From NCBI GenBank assembly GCA_946902985.2, contig OX336388.2:1218338609-1218402608 (forward strand): DNA of 64,000 bases. The letters are read 5' to 3'. A program made the position numbers and the translations under genes. Under the pieces are notes generated by a model. That model had not been told where the DNA came from. It saw only the letters and a list, made by a program, of their open reading frames with translations, and searched no databases. Positions within the stretch are counted from its first letter, which is position 1. Every line of letters starts with the position of its first letter. This DNA is from Meconema thalassinum (taxonomy: Eukaryota; Arthropoda; Insecta; Orthoptera; Tettigoniidae). This document shows positions 54,607-64,000 of this stretch, piece by piece.

Positions 54607-55896
54607 GAATCGGTCATTTGGAAAAGGGCACACGTTCACTGTTTTGCCAATTGCATATTTTCTCATATTCATACAGTTGAAATGTAGACGCGTTGAAGAA
54701 TGCGAAAAAGACACTTCATAGACCTCAATCTACGTAAGGAAGATAGGATTTACACCCCCGATCAGTACAGTAGCCTGTCGTCAATCACCAATACATTTTC
54801 TGTGGAATGTGTGATTACTTCAGATATGAAGACATGAGATGGTGGCCTACACATTATAAAAATGAGTGTTATCAACTACTTCATTAGGAAGAAACATATT
54901 TGAAAGGACAAAATAACGTTCCACATTTCTGGGTTTAATGAATTTCAGTATATTGTGCAGCACCCGGAGTTCTAACAGTGTCTACGACTCTAAGTGGATC
55001 TCTAACCTCCCAGAATTGTCAGAAACATTTCCTTTGTCTAAGCCGAATGGACTTCGTCCCCCTTTATCAACACTACACGACTTTCAAGCCTATATTGGAA
55101 ATTGTCCATTAATATTAAGGTTAACGAAATCAGAAAATTGCTACCGTATATTGGTGATGAACATATTAGTGTCTACAATGGCATCGTGAACAGCAGGCCA
55201 ACTACTGACCTGGAAGCACTCCAAGAAGAGGCATTCTAATCCTCTTGCAGAGAAGCTATGTTTGAAACTTCTTGTTTTTATTTTCAATTTACATACCATC
55301 ATTGACTATAATGCTACATATTGATTGAATACATACTATAATGATAGCAAACAAGAGTTTAGTGCTTTTCAGTCGGTCAACACGAATGTACCCAAAAGAG
55401 ATGGGTTATGCCCTAATCCTGAAATAAATTACATGAGATTAATAAAAATTAATAAAAATAAAAATGTTTTATTAATCTCATGTAATTTATTTCAGGATTA
55501 GGGCATAACCCATCTCTTTTGGGTACATTCGTGTTGACCGACTGAAAAGCACTAAACTCTTGTTTACTAAGGCAACACTGAAAATATGGCTTCAAACACC
55601 ACAATGATAGCAAAATCAAAATTAAACTGACAGTGATGAAATTGGTGAGTATAATTCCTAAGAAAATTGAATTCACTTGGAAAAGGGCGCATCTCCTAAA
55701 AACAAAATTCGAATTTTTGCCCATTAGTGATGGAATTTGAAATCCGTATTATAGGAATAGAAGGCCCTTTACTTGTTATTTGTATTACCAAAATTTAGCA
55801 TTGATCGTTTAACTCATTTATAGTTTATTTAGTATTTTTGTCTCTCCTATAAAATTTACTTTTGTGGACATGTGCCCTTTTCCAAATGACTGATTC
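54607..55896. mobile_element. DNA element with ~25-bp inverted repeats, unclassified
   Basis: Ends GAATCGGTCATTTGGAAAAG (54607) and the reverse of GAATCAGTCATTTGGAAAAG (to 55896), one mismatch over 26 bases. AATT flanks both sides and may be the target duplication. A third partial copy of TTGGAAAAGGGC is internal near 55677. It holds the 99-bp palindrome. No transposase recognised. Confidence 0.72.
55349..55565. repeat. Perfect 99-bp palindrome with 19-bp spacer
   Basis: Arms 55349-55447 and 55467-55565 are exact reverse complements by my reading. It would form a long hairpin. Confidence 0.93.
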
Positions 55897-55900
55897 AATT

Positions 55901-56311
55901 AGTGTTGATGTTTCCAAAGTTTCTTTAACGTACTCTGATTCCTTTATCTTATAGTTTTGTTTCTATTCGTTGGTAAATTACATGTGCCAGTAGTTATTAA
56001 TAGTTTCATTTTCATTAGGTGCCAATGACCTGGATGTTGTGTCAGTCGTACCACCACATAAGGTCTTCCTCAACAGTGATTTAAAAATAAATTATTTCTA
56101 TTAGTTTGTAAGTTTGATGTGTCTGTTCAATAATAGTTTTAATTATCAGGATTAAAATAAATATATTTAGGCTACAGTATATATAATTCATCACTTTGAG
56201 TGATCACGGAGCTTAGGAGACTTCATGATCATTCCACCGGGCGAAGCTGGGTACTACCGCTAGTAGGCCTATATATAGAATAGAATGTGTGTGTTAACCT
56301 ATATTATTGTG
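55901..56311. other. Unassigned stretch
   Basis: AT-rich, no gene or clear repeat. Confidence 0.5.
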
Positions 56312-56700
56312 TGTCTTTAGTAGTGTGTATATTTGTAATTGGGAAGGAAGTTGAGTGGGCATAGCTATAAGCTAGGAACCATCCCAGCATTTTCCTGGTG
56401 TAGAAATTCTCATGACTGGCTTCTGAGACAGTTTTCTCATTTAGTGATTGGGCATCGTGTCATCACTTGGGTGTACCGGCATCTAGAATTTGTCTAATAA
56501 TGTGATGTCTTTAGTAGTGTATACATTTGTAATTGATGCTAGAATTTGGAAGGAAGCAGCCATGGCCTTAAATTTAGAACTATCCCTGCATTTGCCTGGA
56601 GTAGAAGTGGAAAAACACTGAAAATCACTTATAGTATGACAGGTAGTATTTGAATCCACCTCTTCTCACCTTTGCCTCATATGGTGGAGTACGGTGGAGT
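56312..56700. repeat. Imperfect ~193-bp tandem duplication covering SINE tails
   Basis: GTCTTTAGTAGTGT.TA.ATTTGTAATTG occurs at about 56312 and 56505. Each copy is followed by GGAAGGAAG..G..... GCATT(T)(T)(G/C)CCTGG, SINE family B tail sequence, so two SINE ends lie in tandem. Confidence 0.6.
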
Positions 56701-56814
56701 AAATCCTATTCCAATTTTCGGACTAGAATTAATTTTCTTGGCAGAGCCGGCAACCGAATCTGGGCTTTCAGGGGTAACAGCCAAGTATACTAGTCACTAC
56801 ACCACATGGTGGTC
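56539..56814 (-). mobile_element. tRNA-derived SINE (family B), copy 2
   Basis: Minus-strand head at 56814: GTGGTGTAGTGACTAG (A box region), then GATTCGGTTGCC (B box with a change). The body matches copy 1 (19128-19381) in CAGGCAAATGC and GGCCATGGCTGCTTCC. Confidence 0.7.
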
Positions 56815-56879
56815 TGAAACTGTTACATTTATGGTCTACCGCATGTTTATCGATGTGTAATCTCTTAGGAGTATTCGAC

Positions 56880-57060
56880 ATCATATTGGTCCGTATTGAA
56901 TGATATTTCTATTTGACTAAATTACACATTTCCGTCTATACAAAATGTATACGGTAGTTAAAATTAACTTATTTCAATTTCGGGACACTTTTCGAGCTCC
57001 ATAATTAGCTCTTCATCAGCCAGGTGCCTTCATAATTTAATAAAAAACACTCACGAAAAA
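56880..57060 (-). mobile_element. Possible Penelope-like terminal fragment with hammerhead-like core
   Basis: On the minus strand CTGATGA (57019-57013) is followed by a GAGCT...AGCTC stem and GAAA (56993-56990), the layout of a hammerhead ribozyme core, which is known at the ends of Penelope-like elements. ATATTGGTCC.TATTGAAT at about 56884 also occurs at 46308. No RT or GIY-YIG sequence is nearby. The cleavage-site stems are not established. Confidence 0.35.
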
Positions 57061-57574
57061 CACAAAGTTCATTAACATCTAATAATATTCATTAAAATTG
57101 ACATATAATAAAACTTAGCACACCTATAGTAAAAATTAACATCGTATTATACAGGAGACATCTAATGTTTATTAATAAAATGTTGTAGTTGTTTCCTTCA
57201 GACTTCCCCGTCCCACAAACGTATAACGGCGAAGCTGTGTCATGCCCAATTTGTTGACTACCATTTGACCAACCCCAAGTCAACGACTTGTGGAATCTTC
57301 GACTTGGGTAGCCAAAGTTAAAAATACTTGAAATTGAACTTGTTAGGAGCCCTCGGGTGGGCAATCAAAAATGCCCAGTTTATGGCCATTGCCTGCGATA
57401 CATATCATCAATAGTAGAGTTCAAAAGGAAATCAAGGAAGGAATTTGGATATGAATTAGAAAATTAGGTCAAGCGGCAGGAAAACCTTTCTGGAGAGTTA
57501 AATGAAGGAAAAGGAGAAATTAGTGTTCTGGATAATTCAGGGAAACTCATTGCAGATACCAAGGATGCACTGTA

Positions 57575-58103
57575 GTGGGGTGAGATAGCTGAAAAAAGTT
57601 TCACATCTGGCAACCAATGCACCCTTTTGGATTCAGATAGTGCATGGATAGACAAGTTACATGTAGCTGATTCCTTGATGACCAAAAAAGTACCGGTATA
57701 GAACACGTTTTCAGCTACATGTAACGGATTGCAACTTATTTAGCAAAATGCGTTGAAAAAATCAAAATAAAATAAAACTTATAAAATTTCATTTTTTTTA
57801 TATTGTCAACCTAAACTATGAAATCAAATACACCGTTGGAAAGCGTGTTTTCTCCTGATTCATAATCACTAACTACATATGTAAATATCGAAAAGGAAAA
57901 CTGAGTTATAACGGGGAATGTAGAAGCATGTCTCAAAATTTGGCGGCCATATTGATTACGTCACCAACATCGCTAGAGGGCCAGAAAAATTTGTGTCCCG
58001 GACATTTTAGACTTGTCTATCTATGTACTATCTGAATCCAGCGGGGTGCGTTGGTTGCCAGATGTGAAATATTTTGGCATAATTTTAAGCTATCTCACCC
58101 CAC
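57575..58103. mobile_element. GTGGGG-type MITE, copy 2
   Basis: 529 bp, arms starting GTGGGGTGAGATAGCT, TA at 57573-57574 and 58104-58105. LINE coding sequence reads ..IADTKDAL before it and EYFQNLLNIN after it. Confidence 0.85.
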
Positions 58104-58105
58104 TA

Positions 58106-58593
58106 CTGGGAAGCTGGCAAGAATACTTCCAAAACTTGCTAAATATTAATGGAGACTTATCTGGCAATGTAGCAGATTTTGAGATTATGCACGAGGAGAA
58201 TGAGGAACAGGATTACAGTTGAGGAAGTAGTGAGGGTGGTAAATAAATTACAATGTCACAAAGCGGCTTGGGTGGATCAATTTTGGCCAGAAATGGTAAA
58301 GTAGAGTGGGAAAAAGGGCTGAACTGGTTGCATAGGATAATCGAATTAGCATTGGTTTCAGGAAATGTACCCTCTAACTGGACAGAAGCAGTAATCGCTC
58401 CAATTTAAAAGCAAGGCAACAGAAAAGATTGCGATATAGAGGCATTTCTTTGAGAAGTGTCCTAGGCACAGTTTACTCAGACATTGTAGAAAGGCGAGTT
58501 CGATCATTGGCCGAGAGTAATATGGATGGAAACCAGTGGAGCTTCAGACCACAACGAGAATGTCAATATCTAATTTTAGTATGCGCCAAGTTA
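58106..58593 (+). pseudogene. LINE pre-RT/RT fragment
   Basis: EYFQNLLNINGDLSGNVADFE near 58125-58180, then after a TGA near 58220 SQSGLGGSILARNGKVEWEKGLNW near 58258-58328 and SGNVPSNWTEAVIAPI near 58358-58405, followed by a TAA. RT palm motifs are not reached. Confidence 0.75.
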
Positions 58594-59336
58594 TGATGAT
58601 GATGATGATGATGATAATTGTTGTTTTAAGGGACCTAACATCTAGGTTATCGGCCCCTGATGGTTTGGGTGATCGTGAAGATGAAAATGAAATTCAAACT
58701 TAAAACTAAAACTAACTACTAACCTACATACTAGAAGAAGAAATGGAAAACTAAAGGATAATAAGGCAAATAAAGGACAGGAGGAAAAGAAATGCCCTCA
58801 ACCCTCGAAGAATGCGGATTGAGGTACTTGGAAGGAAGGAGAGCCATGAAAGGCAGATAGGAAAATGAAAGAGGAGAGGGTCTACCCCAAAGGTAAGGGA
58901 CAAAAGGGGAAACGGACCCAGCTCAGGAATCCCTCGGTGTCGCCAATTCCCGAACTCACCAGCCGTGAGCTCCTGAGGGTGTAGCATTATCTAGGGTGCA
59001 CCAAAAGTGGTGGGGCTACATACACCCGGCCTCCTTGAGGGCCTTGAGCAGAAGGCTGGAGATAACATGAAAAGAAAAAGAATGCTGCCCCCTCGCAGAA
59101 GGAGGGAATCAGAAAAGATGAGACAAGGGCCAATTAAGGCGGGAAAGGAAGAGACTCCCTAGGCCTCGGATACCCTAATACCATCGGGGTCGGAAGAGAA
59201 CAAGAGTTGACCAAGTGAGGTCGACAGGAAAGAAGACAAAGAGGAGCCCAGCACAAGTAAGTGGAAGCAATGCCGGACTCAGCTGGGGCCCAGTGGTCGC
59301 CAACCCACGTCCCACTAGATGTGAGCCGCTGGGGGA
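58594..59336 (-). mobile_element. LINE 3' fragment (I-like tail), non-coding
   Basis: On the minus strand it ends GGCC..TTAAAACAACAATTATCATCATCA, the same tail as the 40-bp insert at 3754-3793. Flanks GCGCCAAGTTA (58583-58593) and GCGCCAAATTA (59337-59347) match at ten of eleven and may be the target duplication, but LINE sequence does not clearly resume beyond it. No reliable ORF. Confidence 0.6.
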
Positions 59337-59429
59337 GCGCCAAATTAATTTGGTTGCGTTCATGGTAGCAAACAGTTGATCAACTTTTGAAGAAAGTACG
59401 CTGTGAACGCGGTGTGTTGGAGCGCTCCC

Positions 59430-59503
59430 TAAACATGTTCCATGGAGCGGACGCCATTTAATGGAGCGTAGAAAATCTTCGCTCCATCCACGGAACATGT
59501 TTA
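59430..59503. repeat. Hairpin-forming inverted repeat
   Basis: TAAACATGTTCCATGGAGCG at 59430-59449 pairs with the reverse at 59480-59503, with a small bulge. It could be a tiny fold-back element. Confidence 0.65.
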
Positions 59504-60544
59504 AATCCAACATGGCGTAGTATGAAGTTGATTTAAAAACAAATGTAAACATTGTGGAAATTGCTCAAAATAGTTCCTAAACTGATGAATACTGAAATAA
59601 TAATGAAGAACACAACATCACGGTCCCTCTATAGCCTATAAAATGACCTGCATTGTGTAAAATTCGTGATATATCTTTATTCCGATTTACGGACCGCAGT
59701 TGCGACAAATTTAACCTATGTGTGAAACAACATTACCTGATATATCGGATGTTACATCCTTTCTTTTGTTCCAAGTTTTAAAAATTATATGCATTCAGTT
59801 GTGTGGTTTCCTTTTTAGTGGCAATGTGCATTTTTTAAAGTTAAAACATCGATGTTTCAGCGGTTTTTCATCTCTTGACTGGGGTAATTTGGTCAGAAAA
59901 TACGATTTTAACCTATGCTTTGGGCTAAATACTGTAGCCTACCTCGACGAATATATTATTGTGTAGGCAGTATAGAGAGAATCAAACTTCTAGGCTACCG
60001 GTACCGGTACTGTATAAAAATACCTTTCATTTGGAGCAAGCATATGCTACCGGTACTGTATAAGAAATACCTGCATTGTACTGGGTCTACCCCAAATTCT
60101 GATAGGCTAAGACCTATTGTCAAGAGTCTTGACTCAAAAATAAATTATTTCAATAGACTACCGGTACCGTAGGCTACCGGTACTTGTTGGGTTAAGGATT
60201 TGTATGCAATTGGATATAAGAATTACCGTAGGTCTGTCTGTACCTGCATTATTAGCTGATTCTTCCAATAGAAAACTGAGTGTTTGGCTGATCAGAATGT
60301 AATGACTGGGAAATACTAGTAGCCTATCAGTATTTTTCTTTTCATGGTATTATCAGACTTATCTTAACAGTTCTCTTGCTTCTTGGATGCTGTTTAGGTC
60401 TAGATTAGCCTACACATCCACATTCCTTTCAAGAATGCTGAAAAACCTAAGTTGTATGGTATTTTAAATTCCCACAGCTCATTATCAGACCACGAGACCT
60501 CCCCCCCCCCCCTCCGGCTTTCAGCTTGGACTAAATGAAGTTAA
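59504..60544. other. Unassigned stretch with clustered TACCGGTAC
   Basis: The palindrome TACCGGTAC occurs five times between 59996 and 60183, some overlapping. No gene recognised. Confidence 0.6.
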
Positions 60545-60700
60545 TTTGGTATAAATTAAGATTTTCACTACCGGCGTTGAAATAGGAATCTCTGTTTCGC
60601 GGGCTTATAGGCCGTGTTCTAAGGACATTTTGTCGTCCTGACGTTTCGCTGAAGACTGCGTTCAGCATGTTCACAGGGTACATTAAGCGAGGTAAAACAA
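60545..60700. mobile_element. Possible Penelope-like element end
   Basis: GTCCTGACGTTTCGCTGAAGA followed by GCGTTCAGCATGTTCACAGG (about 60632-60680) resembles the conserved end sequences of Penelope-like elements. No coding part is present. Recognition is from general memory of such ends. Confidence 0.35.
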
Positions 60701-60760
60701 GTAAACAGAAGATATATAGTCAACAACCCACACATAGAGGCTACCATAGCAACGGCGTAC

Positions 60761-63622
60761 TGGTGTATTCTTTGGAATACACGGTAAGACAGAATTAGCC
60801 TTCGCTGCTCTTTGCTTAACTTATTTCTTCCCTTTTTTCTCCAACACCAACAGTGATTTCTTACCTTTTCTTTTATTTGCGCACCTTGTGCACTCTGTTT
60901 AAAAGTTTGTTGTAGATATAACTTCCATGATCAACCTAGCGGCATCTAGCAGCTAACTGCTGAAGTTCCTCAACATCTCTATGCTCAAGACCTCAAGAGG
61001 ACTTCCTTCCCAATCCAGCCACAAGATGTCACCACTATCTTCAGCTAACATCTCCATGCTCAAGAGGACTTCTACAACATGCCCTTCCACCAGGCTTCGC
61101 TATTGACGCCTACTATCAACTCCTTGAAGATTACTTTTAGTTTTATTTCTTAAGTTGGTATTTCATATGTATGTTCCTTTGTTTTTCCCCCACCCCCTTC
61201 CCTCCTTGGTACCTATGTGCTTCGTTGAGTGGTCCTCACTTGTGTGTCAAACGTTTACACGTAGAGTCGAAGCTTTACCCGAGCTTGTCTCCTCTCCTCG
61301 AGAGACATTATTCAAATCAGACGCCATGTTTGGATTTTGAAGCCAATCGTCACCAGGAACATCGCCTACTCTTCAGAAATGAGCTAAGTAAACCTTTAAT
61401 GGTTTTCACCATGTTTTAATTGGTTTTAACAGCTAAATGTTTTTAATCTGATTTTATAGACAGTGTGAAATTGCTATATATGATGCAATATCTGCCTTCA
61501 TAAGATCTTCTTGATTTATTTGTGGCTACTTCAGCTAGCTTTCTAAAATGAAAAAAGTACTTCTTGTACTCATTATCTGGGAATGAGTTCTCACACCGTG
61601 GGAGTCTTATTAAACCCACTGTCTATAAAAACTTAGCTTTCACCTCCGCGGGATATTCTGCCCAATTCTACTGTTCTCACAACTCTAGATTTTTTTACAT
61701 CAAGTTATCCTTTTGAAAGTAATGCCGTCAAGTACTTTCCACCTAAATATGGAAACGCTTGTTCCTCACTGAGGAATTTATGCTGAAAATACCTCTAATC
61801 AGCATAATTTGTCTTCCTTCGTTGGAAATTGTCCGCTGCATTCAACTACAATCTATAAACGTCACAACGCAATAAACTTTCTCAAACTAAAATTCAACTA
61901 GTGATCTCCACAATTGCAATAACTTTTCGTCTTATAAACTTTCCGTGTTGCAATAGTGAACTTTTGAACGGACTACAGTGCATAACAGTGCCCGTTCAAC
62001 AACCATCCGTGTCACGTTCGAACGAAAGCAATAAATACGGCCATAAACTTTCTCCTAAAGTTCCTATTTCCTTTTCCTAAACACCTTACTAACTTTATCT
62101 AATTAAGCTTTAAATTTAAGTCAACTGATGTACCTAGCTGTTTAAACTACAACTTATGTCAATTTCTAAGAGGCCTCGCTTGCTATCAAGTGCCCTCCCA
62201 ACTTAGTTTCATATTTAACGAATTCACTTCTGCTTATCTGTGGCAAGTCCACATTATAATTCTTTCCCTCTTCAATTGGGGAATTCTAATTTCTACTCAT
62301 AAGTGAGTTTTCTAACTCTCCTTTTCCAGGTTTCACGAAAGGGTACTGGCCCCATTTTCTCGTGATCCATGTTTAAAAGTTATAGAAACTTCTTCTTATT
62401 TTCTCTCTCTTTGTTATAATTTCGGATTGTTATTTGTTCATACTTTTAGAACTTCCATATAGGAATTCTCAAAGTACATATATCGTACCTGATTTATTGT
62501 TAAAGTTTTAATTGCGCTAATTGTTGTTAAACTCTAAATTTGTTAATCTCAGCACTATTTTAAAATCTTATGCAGATTTGGTGCTTACAAGAGGTTTCAA
62601 ACCAAATTTTGTTAATTGCCTATTGCAAACTTCAACAATTTTAGAGGTCTGAGACCTCAAAGGTTTAAAAATCAAATTATACCTTTTATATTTGTTAAAT
62701 TTATCATATTTCTACGCATTGTTAAATAAATCAAACTACATCCTTTTGCTTCATCATTTTCTATAAAATAACGATTAGGCCGGATCCTACTTCCCCTGAC
62801 TCTACCCAAAATCTCATGCTCGCGTTAAGAAAATCAAGCATCAAATTAAAAAAGGTTCCAATATTTGTTGCATTTGAACAAAAACTCTCCACAAAAACTT
62901 TTTCAAAGTCGCTCTTAGCTTTTTTAGCTAATTCTAACTAGCCAGTAAGGCAAGTATAGCTAGCTCCACCAGCTTCCTGCTTGTTGAGATTTTCTCTATA
63001 ACTTATGGTTGGTTTACCAAATTTAAGTTTTTCTTCTTGTCTAAACTTTTAGTCGGCGCTTTGCTGGGTAAAAGCTTAGCCTTTCTTGAATGCAACCATT
63101 GGTGTTCTTACCAAAATTTAAAACCAAAAATTTTCAAAGCAAACAAATTGTTCCCAAAAGCACTATAATTGCTTCATCGCTACACTTCCTGGAAACATTC
63201 GATCGCTCCTTGGAAATTTTACAATTCCAAGAACTAAAAACATCACGGCGAATTCAAATTATTTGCGCCTTTCAAAACCTTTGATTAAACCTGACTCATT
63301 TGAAAGGATATACTGTAAATTTGTCATTCTTTGTCTTGCAGACTACCACCCTTCCCCATAGTAGTCAAATATAGGCTTGGAAGGGAAAGTACTTTCGTTG
63401 CTTGCTTACAAATAATAGCCCAAGCTCCTGCCGCATCTCCCGTTAGCTGCGTCCAGGTTCCTACCCACTTTAGGTGCTTCACGGGCTTTGCGGTGACACT
63501 TGTCACTGAATACTTGCTCAAATTCATTTTGTTTGGTGTTGGACTCTCGTCCTATTTACCCACACTTGTTCTTCAGTCCGAAACCCACTTCCCTTTCCTT
63601 TTCTCTTCATCTTCCCTGGGGG
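60761..63622. mobile_element. 2.9-kb hairpin-ended mobile unit B1
   Basis: Inverted relative to unit A (21926-24833). Starts TGGTGTATTCTTTGGAATAC, a hairpin, and ends CTTCCCTGGGGG, where the next unit starts at once. Compared with unit A, the last ~30 bases (the other hairpin) are missing at the junction. No conserved ORF. Confidence 0.75.
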
Positions 63623-64000
63623 TGGTGTATTCTTTGGAATACACGGTAAGACAGAGGTAGCCTTCGCTGCTCTTTGCTTAACTTATTTCTTCCCTTTTTT
63701 CTCAAACACCAACAGTGATTTCTTACCTTTTCTTTTATTTGCGCACCTTGTGCGCTCTGTTTAAAAGTTTGTTGTAGATATAACTTCCATGATCAACCTA
63801 GCGGCATCTAGCAGCTAACTGCTGAAGTTCCTCAACATCTCTATGCTCAAGAGGACTTCCTTCCCAATCCAGCCACAAGATGTCACCACTATCTTCAGCT
63901 AACATCTCCATGCTCAAGAGGACTTCTACAACATGCCCTTCCACCAGGCTTCGCTATTGACGCCTACTATCAACTCCTTGAAGATTACTTTTAGTTTTAT
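63623..64000. mobile_element. 2.9-kb hairpin-ended mobile unit B2, cut by window end
   Basis: Repeats the first ~378 bases of B1 in the same orientation with very few differences (for example a 9-bp ACCTCAAGA-type length difference near 63850). It continues beyond the window. Confidence 0.8.

Larger units (their letters stand above)
57308..58593 (+). mobile_element. RTE/CR1-like LINE segment, inverted duplicate of 43480-44757
   Basis: Follows the minus-strand LINE at 42185-44757 base for base at roughly 90-95% by eye, including the MITE in the same position. It ends at 58593, where another element is inserted. Confidence 0.85.

Noticed and set aside
60761..63622. Ordinary LTR retrotransposon with LTRs starting at 60761 and 63623
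   Set aside because: Unit A is a complete mobile unit of the same length with its own duplication and only one copy of the supposed LTR, and no gag-pol or primer site is seen between; the tandem-unit view fits better, though not proven.
1..64000. CRISPR array, bacterial operons, origins or riboswitches
   Set aside because: Nothing resembles them; introns, LINEs and SINEs show this is eukaryotic nuclear DNA.

Overview
This is arthropod genomic DNA, most likely insect. It is AT-rich, has no bacterial-style gene packing, and is built almost entirely of transposable elements of insect-type families (Gypsy and BEL/Pao LTR elements, RTE-like, I-clade and Jockey/CR1-like LINEs, tRNA-derived SINEs, hAT and Tc1/mariner elements, MITEs). 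Several SINE and LINE tails look like those I associate with polyneopteran insects, but that is an impression, not a test. I find no convincing intact host gene. The best candidates are a THAP-type first exon (8540-8653, minus) and a decayed THAP start (7738-7877, plus). || 0-10 kb: a decayed LINE, a 5'-truncated LINE with a 12-bp target duplication, an RTE-like 5' half broken by a 40-bp LINE-tail insertion and a MITE, a tandem repeat inside an 18-bp inverted-repeat element, and the two THAP pieces. || 10.04-18.85 kb: a large DNA element with ~200-bp terminal inverted repeats and a TA target duplication. It carries the broken gene of an uncharacterised protein family (motifs HEEADTR, DTDALVL, cysteine-rich C-terminus) and has a Gypsy element inserted inside that gene (12180-17224, 5-bp duplication GTTAG). 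It does not look like a standard DDE transposase element and is the leading candidate for an undescribed system. || 20.86-31.69 kb: a hAT element whose transposase gene is split by two insertions: a 2.9-kb hairpin-ended unit with no clear gene (21926-24833, duplication GCAGT) and a BEL/Pao element (25501-31500, duplication GTTTC). A head-to-tail pair of the same 2.9-kb unit begins at 60761 and runs off the window. || 33.63-39.84 kb: a full-length but frameshifted I-clade LINE on the minus strand (ORF1 with zinc knuckles; ORF2 with endonuclease, RT, RNase H and a C-terminal CCHC), bounded by a 12-bp duplication. || 40-64 kb: dispersed repeats, LINE fragments on both strands, three non-autonomous hAT elements with 8-bp duplications, a rearranged mariner, tRNA-like SINEs, an inverted duplication of a LINE carrying the same MITE (43.4-44.8 vs 57.3-58.6 kb), a 99-bp perfect palindrome, and possible Penelope-like ends. 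|| The genes here act for the elements themselves: gag/pol products for LTR and LINE mobility, transposases for hAT and mariner. Every one I could read is broken, so mobility would depend on intact copies elsewhere. Repeated nesting gives a relative order of insertions at several places.
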